Below are positions 41,836-49,117 of a stretch of DNA of 64,000 nucleotides, in pieces. Position 1 is the stretch's first letter, and each line of letters begins with the position of its first letter. Source of the stretch: Kitasatospora fiedleri. Lineage in GTDB: Bacteria; Actinomycetota; Actinomycetes; Streptomycetales; Streptomycetaceae. The stretch spans positions 6,539,001 through 6,603,000 of the forward strand of contig NZ_OX419519.1 of NCBI RefSeq assembly GCF_948472415.1. The letters are read 5' to 3'. The translations under genes were made by a program, and so were the position numbers. The notes under the pieces are model-generated. The model saw only the letters and a program-made list of their open reading frames with translations, did no database searches and was not told the DNA's origin.

Positions 41836-44403
41836 TCAGGGGCGGCCGGCCGCGAGGGCCGGCAGGGTGGCGCCGGGCAGGTCCAGCGGTGCGCCGGCGG
41901 CGGCGTGGACGGCCAGCAGGACGCCGGCGGTGCCGGTGGCCAGGTCCATCGACAGGCGGTGCAGCTGGTCGCCGGCGATCGCGGTGCCGCCGCGGTACGG
42001 GACGGCGTGCCAGGCCAGCAGGCGGCGCTGGCGGGCGATCCGCTCGGCGGCGCCGGGCCGGTCGGGGTGGGCGGCGAGCAGGGCCAGCAGTCCGGCCCGG
42101 CCGTGGAACAGGCCGCCGAAGATCACCAGCCGGGCGCGGGCGGCCAGCAGGATGCCGTCCAGGGCGAGGGCGAACTCCTCCTCGTCGGGCCGGTGCCGCA
42201 GGTAGTGGCCCAGGGCCAGGCCGACTCCCGCGCTGCCGTTGCCCAGGTAGGGCAGCAGCCGGGTGCCGTCCAGCAGGTTGACCGCGCCCTCCTCGCCGGT
42301 GCGGCACTGCGCCAGGTCGGCGCGCAGGGCCCGGGCGGCCAGGTCGAGGTGGGCCGGGTCGCCGCTGTCCTGGTGCAGGTGCAGGAAGAACGCGGCGATC
42401 CCGCTCGGTCCGGTCAGCAGGCCCGCTCCGGCCGGGGGCGGCGCCGCCGGGTCGAGGGCGGCGGCCAGCCGTTCGGCGGTGCGGTCCAGCGCGTCGCGCA
42501 GGCCGCCGTCGCCGGTGGCGCGGTGCAGCCGGTGCAGGGCCAGTCCGATGCCGGCCAGGCCGCTGCGCAGCGACAGGTCGCCGGGCGGGGACGGGTCGGG
42601 GCTGCGCCCGGCGCGCTGGAGGACGTCCAACGCCTCCTGCTCGCGGCCGAGTTCGTGCAGGACCAGGGCCGCGCCGTGCAGGCCGTCGTACAGGCCGGGG
42701 CGCAGGTCGCGGGAGCGGCGGGCGGCCCGCCACAGCCAGTCGGTGTGCTCCTCGTCGACCGGCTGCCCGATGGCGTGCAGGGCGTGCAGGACGCCGGCCG
42801 CGCCGTGGGCCAGGGTGTAGCCGCCGTCGTTGAGACCGGCCGGGTCGCCCGGGAAGAGTCGGTCGGCGCGCTGCGGGGTGGCGGAGGCGAGGATCGCCCG
42901 GGCGAGCGCCTCGGGCAGTCCGGCGGCGTCCGGACGGTCGAAGGGCTCGTCGTCGGAGCGGTCCGCGGGGCGGTCGGGGATGCCCGGACGGCGCAGGCCG
43001 CGCCGGACGCGTGCGGTGTGGGCGGTCGGCACGGGGAAGAACTCGGCCATGGCGTCCGCGAGTTGGTCGACCTTCGCGGGGCGCAGGTCGAGCAGCATGG
43101 TGTACGGCAGGAACAGGGCGAGCCGGATGCAGTCCAGCGCGTACCTGTCCCGTTCGAAGCCGGCCATGGCGTGCGGGGCGACGAAGCCCGGACAGGCCAC
43201 GGACGGTTCGGGGTCCAGGCCGGGGCGGTGCGCGACCTCGAAGTCGACCAGACAGATCCGGCCGTCCGGGCGCAGCAGCACGTTCGCCGGGTGCAGGTCG
43301 CCGAAGGCGTACCCGCGGGCGTGCATCGCGTCGACCGCCCGCTGCAACTGGTCGAGGACGTCGAGGGCCTGCGCGGTGTAGCGGGCGAGGTCCCCGGGGG
43401 AGGGCTCGGGCCTGGTCAGCGGGTTGGAGCGGGCCAGGAACTGGCGCAGCGTCTCGCCCTCGACGTACTCCTCCGCCAGGTAGTGGTGCTCCCAGACGGT
43501 GAACTCGTCGATCAGCCGGGGCACGAACTCCAGCCCCGCCAGGGCCCGCAGGGCCCGCGCCTCGGTGCGCAGCCGGGCCACGGCGTCGGCCCCGGAGCCG
43601 TCCAGCCCCGCCAGCGGCCGGGCCTCGCGCAGCACCACCGGCTCGCCGTCGCCGTCGCCGTCCCGTTCCCGGGCCAGGTAGACGCCGCCGCCGTTGGAGA
43701 AGTGCAGCGCCCGCTCGATCTCGTACGGCAGCCCCGGCTGTCCGGCCGCGGCGGCCTCGTCGGCCCGCAGCTGCTCGGCGACGCACTCCGGCGGCTCCAG
43801 CCACGGCGGCAGCGCGAAGTACGGGTCGCGGCGGTCCGGGACGAGGGTGCCGTCCGGCGCCGCGATGGCCAGCACCCGCTCGCCGCTGTCCAGCGTGCAC
43901 CAGCGCTCCAGGAAGCCGCCGTAGCGCAGGTAGAGCGGCCCGTCCTGCCAGCGCAGGTCACCGAGCACGTACGGGGCGCGGCGGCCGGCCAGCAGCGGGC
44001 CGAGCGCGTCCAGCACGGTGCGCAGCCGGGTGTCGTCGGCCGGGTACAGCGTCATCAGCTTGCCGCTGCTGCCCCGGCGGGCGTACTTGCTGTTGTTCAG
44101 GTGGTGTATTCGGGGGTTGACCAGGAACTTGTGCGGCAGCCCGGTCTCCAGACAGTACGCCGAGACCAGGTCGATCACCTCGGCGGCCTCGGCGGGCACC
44201 GCGGAGACGTGGATCTTCCAGCCCTGGTCCGGCAGTTCGGCCCGCTCGGGGGTGAGGAAGAACCAGGACCCGTCCTCGTGGCTGCGCCAACCCGCCGGGG
44301 CGGGACGGTCGGCGGCGGCGAACCGGCGCTTCTCGGCGCGGTCCACGGGGTGGTCGTAGAAGTGCGGATCGTCCCCGGCGAACATGTGGTGATTGCGTTT
44401 CAC
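41836..44403 (-). CDS. Class III lanthionine synthetase LanKC (RamC/LabKC family)
   Basis: The protein of about 855 residues has the three LanKC domains. Residues 1-about 215 are the phospho-Ser/Thr lyase region. Residues about 225-490 are a Ser/Thr kinase with RALHFSNGGGVYLARE, HARGYAFGDLHPANVLL and ICLVDFEVA. Residues about 520-855 are a LanC-like alpha barrel with repeated GLxGIGLALH-type motifs. The zinc ligands of true LanC are missing: the Cys-His pair reads GLFHGRAG and the other Cys site reads LPYLGNGSAG. That is diagnostic of class III rather than IV. It phosphorylates, dehydrates and cyclises the precursors. I prefer GTG 44403, spaced correctly from AAAGGGG. GTG 44412 is the alternative. 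Confidence 0.93.
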   Translation of the reverse strand: MKRNHHMFAGDDPHFYDHPVDRAEKRRFAAADRPAPAGWRSHEDGSWFFLTPERAELPDQGWKIHVSAVPAEAAEVIDLVSAYCLETGLPHKFLVNPRIHHLNNSKYARRGSSGKLMTLYPADDTRLRTVLDALGPLLAGRRAPYVLGDLRWQDGPLYLRYGGFLERWCTLDSGERVLAIAAPDGTLVPDRRDPYFALPPWLEPPECVAEQLRADEAAAAGQPGLPYEIERALHFSNGGGVYLARERDGDGDGEPVVLREARPLAGLDGSGADAVARLRTEARALRALAGLEFVPRLIDEFTVWEHHYLAEEYVEGETLRQFLARSNPLTRPEPSPGDLARYTAQALDVLDQLQRAVDAMHARGYAFGDLHPANVLLRPDGRICLVDFEVAHRPGLDPEPSVACPGFVAPHAMAGFERDRYALDCIRLALFLPYTMLLDLRPAKVDQLADAMAEFFPVPTAHTARVRRGLRRPGIPDRPADRSDDEPFDRPDAAGLPEALARAILASATPQRADRLFPGDPAGLNDGGYTLAHGAAGVLHALHAIGQPVDEEHTDWLWRAARRSRDLRPGLYDGLHGAALVLHELGREQEALDVLQRAGRSPDPSPPGDLSLRSGLAGIGLALHRLHRATGDGGLRDALDRTAERLAAALDPAAPPPAGAGLLTGPSGIAAFFLHLHQDSGDPAHLDLAARALRADLAQCRTGEEGAVNLLDGTRLLPYLGNGSAGVGLALGHYLRHRPDEEEFALALDGILLAARARLVIFGGLFHGRAGLLALLAAHPDRPGAAERIARQRRLLAWHAVPYRGGTAIAGDQLHRLSMDLATGTAGVLLAVHAAAGAPLDLPGATLPALAAGRP

Positions 44404-44455
44404 GTCGTCCACCCCTTTCCGTGGTCGTGGATCTCGGTTTCCCTTGGTGGTGCGG

Positions 44456-44488
44456 ATTTCCGTTCCGGAATTTCCGTTCCGGAATTTC
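44456..44488 (-). repeat. Tandem 14-bp repeat upstream of lanKC
   Basis: ATTTCCGTTCCGGA occurs twice head to tail (44456-44469, 44470-44483) and begins a third time. Each unit spans the palindrome TTCCGGAA. The repeat lies 50-85 bp upstream of the lanKC start, in the place of a promoter or operator, and is AT-rich for this genome. Confidence 0.75.
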
Positions 44489-44523
44489 TGCTACGGAGTT
44501 CTTCCGGCGGTTCGGGCGCCGGT

Positions 44524-44634
44524 TCAGGCGACGATCCAGCCCTGGTTCAGGTTGCGGCGGGTGTCACCGAGGACGCGGTCGGTGCGCTCCGCGGACTCCG
44601 GCGAGTCGGCGAGGAAGTTCGAGGTGGCGTGCAT
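44524..44634 (-). CDS. 36-residue peptide of unknown function in the lanthipeptide locus
   Basis: ATG 44634 lies 7 bases after AAGGAG, an excellent ribosome site, and encodes MHATSNFLADSPESAERT followed by DRVLGDTRRNLNQGWIVA. There is no Cys, no signal peptide and no membrane segment, and Asp, Glu and Arg are abundant. It lies between lanKC and the secreted peptide gene on the same strand. It could be a second ribosomal-peptide precursor that lacks lanthionine chemistry, a signalling peptide, or a small regulator. I do not recognise it. Confidence 0.6.
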   Translation of the reverse strand: MHATSNFLADSPESAERTDRVLGDTRRNLNQGWIVA

Positions 44635-44661
44635 GGCGGACTCCTTGGCGAGATCGGTGGG

Positions 44662-44868
44662 TCACTGACCCCAGGTCACGTCGTCGGGGTGTGCGGACGG
44701 CGTGGCGGTGGGCGACGGGACGGAGGTGGCGGACACCCCCGGGCCGCCGGCCCGGGTGGCGGTGCCGTGCGGGGAGGAGAGCTCCGGGCCGGCCAGGCCG
44801 ACCAGTGTCGAGAGCCCGGCGACGAGCAGTCCGGCGAGCGCGGTTCGGGCCGTACGGGTGGCGTTCAC
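44662..44868 (-). CDS. 68-residue secreted peptide
   Basis: GTG 44868 follows GAGGGAG. The product has a short basic start (VNATRTART), a hydrophobic core ALAGLLVAGLSTLVGLAG and an extracellular Pro/Ser/Thr-rich tail ending HPDDVTWGQ. It is either a secreted peptide or held by its single helix. It is divergent from the SARP gene and 27 bp upstream of the 36-residue peptide, so all four minus-strand units up to lanKC could share a promoter in the 44869-45235 region. The acidic DDVTWGQ tail is distinctive, but I do not know a function. Confidence 0.6.
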   Translation of the reverse strand: MNATRTARTALAGLLVAGLSTLVGLAGPELSSPHGTATRAGGPGVSATSVPSPTATPSAHPDDVTWGQ

Positions 44869-45235
44869 GGAATTTTCTCTCCCTCGGGAAATCGATTCTG
44901 CTGCGGCGTTCTCCGGCATTCTCCGACTTCTGCGGAGTGCGGTCCGGTGCTGTCGGCATTCGCTTTCTTCGCGCTTTCTCCCCTGCCGACACCTCTACTT
45001 TGGCGTGCCCGGCGGGAGCGCGGAAGGCCGGTGGGATGGACGGATGTTGCCCTGGCACAAGTCGTCCACTCGTCCCACCCGTCACTCCTGTCCCACCGGT
45101 GCACGGCGACCCTCCCGCGCCCCACCGGTACCCGGACGGTGCCGCCCCGGCGACCGGCGGGAACCCGCTTGGAACCGGCTTGGAGCGCAGGTGGGCGGGG
45201 GTGGCGCGACGGCATCGCATAGGCTCGGCCCCACG
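44869..45235. promoter_or_regulatory. Divergent promoter region of the lanthipeptide locus, with SARP boxes
   Basis: GCTTGGAAC at 45167-45175 and GCTTGGAGC at 45178-45186 are direct repeats exactly 11 bp apart, the helical spacing of SARP binding sites. TAGGCT at 45220-45225 is a likely -10, placing transcription start within a few bases of the SARP ATG, so the transcript may be nearly leaderless. On the minus side, repeated TTCTCCG/CATTCTCCG elements near 44905-44925 precede the secreted peptide gene. No CTTGGA pair was found on that side. Confidence 0.55.
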
Positions 45236-48200
45236 ATGGTGCGGATCACTGTGCTCGGGACGCTGACGGCGCAAGTGGCGGGGGCCGCCACCCGGTTGGG
45301 GGGCCCGCGCCAGCGCGGCGTGCTCGCCCGACTGCTGGTCGCCCGCGGGACGGCCGTCCCCGCCGACCGGCTGATCGACGGCCTCTGGGACGGCCGCCCG
45401 CCCGCCAAGGCCGCGACCTCCCTCCAGGCGTACGTCTCCAACCTGCGCCGCCTGCTGGAACCCGAACGCGGCCCCCGGCAGGCGGCCCGCCTGCTGGTCA
45501 GCGAGGCCGGCGGCTACGCGCTGCGCGGCGTCCGCACCGACGCCCAGGACTTCGAGGACCTGCTCGACGCGGCGGGGGCAGCTGACAGGGCCTCCGGGGC
45601 CGAGCGGTTCCGGGCGGCGCTCGGGCTGTGGCAGGGACCGGCCTACCACGAGTTCGCCGACCGGTCCTGGGCCGCCCCCGAGATCGCCCGACTGGAGGAA
45701 CTGCGCACCACCGCCCGCGAATCCGCGATCGAGGCCGACCTCGCCACCGGCCTGGCCCGCCCCGCCGCGCAGGAGGCCGCCACCCTCGTCGAGGACCACC
45801 CCCTGCGCGAACAGACCTGGCGCCTGCTCGCCCTCGCCCTCTGGCACAGCGGCCGCCAGGCCGACGCCCTCGCCGCGATCCGCCGCGCCCGCACCTACTT
45901 CGCCACCGAGCTCGGCCTCGACCCGGGACCACTGCTTACCACCCTCGAATCCGCGATCCTGCACCAGCGCACCGAACAACTCGCCCCCGGCAAGAGCCCT
46001 TTCGCGGCCGAGACGACGAGGCAGACCACCGGCCTGCCGGGCGGGAGCGGCCTGCCGGGCGGAGCCGGTGGGAGTGGCCTGGTCGGCGGAGTCGGCCTGC
46101 CTGGCGCGGGCGTCGGGGTCGGCGGGGTGAGCGAGGTTGGCCTGCCCGGCGGGGTCGGCCTGTCCGCCAGCGGTGGCGCGGGTGCGGTGGCCGGTTCCGT
46201 CCTCGGGCCGACGCACGCCTCCGCCTCCGGTCCCGCGTCCGCCTCCGGTCCCGGGCCCCTCCCCGCGCCCGCCTCCGCCTCCCTCCCCGTGCCCACGTCC
46301 GGCCCCGCGCCTACCTCCCTCCCCGTCTCCCTCCCCACGTCCCCGAGCGCCGGGCCCGATCGGCCCGCCGGCGGTCGGCCGCAGGTGTTCGTCGGGCGGC
46401 GGGGCGAGTTGGCGGCGCTGCTGGGGGCGGCCGGGCGGGCGCGGGGCGGGGTGGGGTTCGCGGTGGTGAGCGGGGAGGCCGGGGTCGGGAAGTCCACGGT
46501 GCTGGGGCGGCTGCGGGAGCGGCTGACGGCGGACGGCTGGCGGGTGCTGACCGGGCGCTGCCCGGAGAGCGCGGGGGCCCCGGCGGCCTGGGCGTGGACC
46601 GAGGTGCTGCGTGAACTCGCCTGGCACGAACCGGACACCGCCGCCGATCCGCTGCTCGCCCCGCTGCTGGCCGGACCGGAGTGGACGGACCGCCAGGACC
46701 CGCTGTCGGGGCGTTTCCGGCTGCACCGCGCGGTCGTCGCCCGGCTGCACGCCGCCGCCCGGACGGCGCCGCTCGCCGTGCTGCTCGACGACCTGCACGC
46801 GGCCGATCCGGAGACCCGGGAGCTGCTGGGCGAGTTGGCCGCCGACCAGGCGTCCTTCGGGGCCGGGGGCGGTCTGCTGCTGGTGGCCGCCCTGCGCCCG
46901 GGCGAGGGCGAACTCGCCGAGGTGCTGGCCCGGTTGGCCCGTCGCTCTCCGGTCCGGGTGCCGCTCGGCGGGCTCGCCGAGTCCGACGCCGGGCGGCTGA
47001 TCGAGGCGGTGTGTGCCGCTCCGGTCCGCCCCGAGACCGTCCGGGCGCTGGCCGAGCGCACCGGCGGCAACCCGTTCTACCTCGCCGAGAGTGCCCAACT
47101 GCTCGCCCTGGAGGGGGAGTCGACCGCGCTGCGGCAGGTCCCGCAGGGTGTCCGGGACGTGCTGCGCCGCCGGTTCGAGCGGCTGCCCGCCCCCGCCGTC
47201 GACCTGCTGCGGCTGGCCGCCGTGGCCGGTCGGGAGAGCGACGTCGACCTGCTGCTGCGGGCCGGTGAGCAGGACGAGAACACCGCGACCGAGGCCGTCG
47301 AGGCGGCCGTCGCGGGCGGCCTGCTGCTCGAACCCCGGCCCGGCACCGTCCGGTTCGCCCACGTGCTGGTCCGCGACACCCTGTACGCCGATCTCGGCGG
47401 TCTGCGCCGGGCCCGCCTGCACGGCCGGATAGGACACGCCCTGCACGACCTGCGGCCCGGCGAACTCACCGCACTGGCCCACCACTTCACCCAGGCCGCG
47501 ACCACCGCCACGGCCGCCCTCGCGGTCGACCACTGCGTCCGGGCCGCCGAGGCGGCCGAGCGGCGCTACGCCCACCCCAGCGCCGTCAACCTGCTCCGGC
47601 AGGCCGTCGACAACCTCGACCGCGCCGCCGAACAGCCCGGCGAGGACCGCGCCGCCCGCCGGATCGACCTGCTCGGCGCGCTGCTGCGCGCCCAGGTCCG
47701 GGCCGGGCAGGTCACCGCCGCCACCGGGACCAAGGCGCGCGCGCTCCGGCTCGCCCGGGAGAGCGGCCGGGAGGACCTGCTGATCGCCGCCTGGACCGCC
47801 TGGACCGAGCCCACCCCGTGGGTCACCCACCCGTACGGCACCTTCGACCAGGAGGCCGTCGACCAGCTGACCCGGCTGCTGCGCCGCACCGACCTGCCGC
47901 CCGCCACCCGCTGCCGCCTGCTCGACGCGCTCACCCAGGAACTCGACTGCACCGGCTCGCCGGAGGCGTTCACCGCCGGGAGCGAGGCCGTCGCGATCGC
48001 CCGCGCCGAGGGCGACCCGCTGCTGCTCTGCCTGGCGATCGCCGCCCAGGCCCGGTCCTGCGACCACGAGTTGGCGCCCATCGACCGGGCCAGGCTGGCC
48101 GCCGAACTCGCCGAGCTGGCCACCGAGCACGACCTGCCCGCCTACCGCTGGCACGCCGAGCACCTGGCCGCCACCGCCGCCGCCGTGCACGGCGACCTGC

Positions 48201-49117
48201 CCGCGCTGCGCCGCCACCTGGCGGCCGGTGAGGAGATCGCGCACCGCTACGGGCTGCCCGAACTCGCCGACGTGGTGCTGTTCCAGCGCGGCATGCTGGC
48301 ACTCGCCGCCGGCCGCGTCGACGAGGCGGTCGCCCGCTACGAGCAGGCCCTGGCCGGTCTGCGCGCCCGCGACTCGCTGCATGCCGGCGGCCTGGCCGCG
48401 CTGATCCGGGTGGTGATCGCCCACCGGCAGGGCCGGCTGGCCGAGATGCTCCCGCTGATCGAGGAGCACCGCGCGCAGTACGGCCCGCTGGTCGCCGACG
48501 TCACCGCGCTCGCCCTGCTCGCCGCCGGGCACGGTCCGGAGGCGGCCCGGCGGGCCCGGGGCGAGCGCCGGGGTGTCCAGGCCGACTACTTCCGCTCGCT
48601 GTTCCTGCAACTGCGCGCCGACCTGGTCATCGCCCTGGACGAACGTGCCGAGGCCGCCGAACTCCTGGACGAGATGCGCCCGTTGGGCCACCTGGTGGCC
48701 GGCGCGGCGTCCACCTCGATCGCGGTCCGCCCGGTCGCCCTCACGCTCGGCGAACTCGCCCGCCACCTGGGCCGCACCGCCGAGGCCGCCGGGCACTTCC
48801 GCCGGGCCGCCGAGGTGGCCCGCCGCTGGGAGGCCCCGGGCTGGGAGGCCGAGGCGCGGGCGGCGCTGGAGCGACTGCCGGTACCGGGGAGCCGGGGGAG
48901 TGACCCGCGGGGCCGCCCCGAACCGCCCGCGCCCCGGGGGGAGCGGGACTTGGAGCGGCGGTGCCAAGCGGGCTCCAAGCGCCGCCTTCCACACTGGGGT
49001 CCGACACCGCGTCGACCCCTGAACGGAAGGCTTCTGCCATGTCCACACTCCTCGGCCGCCTCGGCGGGGCCGCGGCGGCCCGACCCTGGCGCACCGTCGC
49101 GGCCTGGGTGCTGCTGA
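45236..49117 (+). CDS. Large SARP-family regulator (BTAD, AAA ATPase, TPR), stop probably displaced by a frameshift
   Basis: ATG 45236 starts an OmpR-like winged helix (MVRITVLGTLTAQVAG) and BTAD domain to about residue 245, then a Gly/Pro/Ser/Ala linker at about 260-375 of very low complexity. A STAND-type ATPase follows, with Walker A GEAGVGKST at about 413 and VLLDDLHAADPETREL as Walker B. A TPR-rich C-terminal half extends to about 1220. It should activate the lanthipeptide or export genes by binding CTTGGA repeats. As read, the frame passes through the mmpL promoter and 79 bp into mmpL. One G added to the run at about 48893-48897 gives a stop at 48903, which I think is the true end. Confidence 0.88.
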   Translation: MVRITVLGTLTAQVAGAATRLGGPRQRGVLARLLVARGTAVPADRLIDGLWDGRPPAKAATSLQAYVSNLRRLLEPERGPRQAARLLVSEAGGYALRGVRTDAQDFEDLLDAAGAADRASGAERFRAALGLWQGPAYHEFADRSWAAPEIARLEELRTTARESAIEADLATGLARPAAQEAATLVEDHPLREQTWRLLALALWHSGRQADALAAIRRARTYFATELGLDPGPLLTTLESAILHQRTEQLAPGKSPFAAETTRQTTGLPGGSGLPGGAGGSGLVGGVGLPGAGVGVGGVSEVGLPGGVGLSASGGAGAVAGSVLGPTHASASGPASASGPGPLPAPASASLPVPTSGPAPTSLPVSLPTSPSAGPDRPAGGRPQVFVGRRGELAALLGAAGRARGGVGFAVVSGEAGVGKSTVLGRLRERLTADGWRVLTGRCPESAGAPAAWAWTEVLRELAWHEPDTAADPLLAPLLAGPEWTDRQDPLSGRFRLHRAVVARLHAAARTAPLAVLLDDLHAADPETRELLGELAADQASFGAGGGLLLVAALRPGEGELAEVLARLARRSPVRVPLGGLAESDAGRLIEAVCAAPVRPETVRALAERTGGNPFYLAESAQLLALEGESTALRQVPQGVRDVLRRRFERLPAPAVDLLRLAAVAGRESDVDLLLRAGEQDENTATEAVEAAVAGGLLLEPRPGTVRFAHVLVRDTLYADLGGLRRARLHGRIGHALHDLRPGELTALAHHFTQAATTATAALAVDHCVRAAEAAERRYAHPSAVNLLRQAVDNLDRAAEQPGEDRAARRIDLLGALLRAQVRAGQVTAATGTKARALRLARESGREDLLIAAWTAWTEPTPWVTHPYGTFDQEAVDQLTRLLRRTDLPPATRCRLLDALTQELDCTGSPEAFTAGSEAVAIARAEGDPLLLCLAIAAQARSCDHELAPIDRARLAAELAELATEHDLPAYRWHAEHLAATAAAVHGDLPALRRHLAAGEEIAHRYGLPELADVVLFQRGMLALAAGRVDEAVARYEQALAGLRARDSLHAGGLAALIRVVIAHRQGRLAEMLPLIEEHRAQYGPLVADVTALALLAAGHGPEAARRARGERRGVQADYFRSLFLQLRADLVIALDERAEAAELLDEMRPLGHLVAGAASTSIAVRPVALTLGELARHLGRTAEAAGHFRRAAEVARRWEAPGWEAEARAALERLPVPGSRGSDPRGRPEPPAPRGERDLERRCQAGSKRRLPHWGPTPRRPLNGRLLPCPHSSAASAGPRRPDPGAPSRPGCC
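48949..48980. promoter_or_regulatory. SARP boxes upstream of mmpL
   Basis: CTTGGAGCG at 48949-48957 is followed on the opposite strand by two CTTGG boxes (CCAAGC at 48964-48969 and 48975-48980) 11 bp apart. This repeats the arrangement in front of the SARP gene itself. It lies 60-90 bp upstream of the mmpL ATG. Confidence 0.55.

Noticed and set aside
44564..49048. A 1494-codon open frame antisense to the SARP
   Set aside because: Low-complexity Gly/Gln/Val text without motifs. The SARP strand carries BTAD, Walker and TPR motifs.
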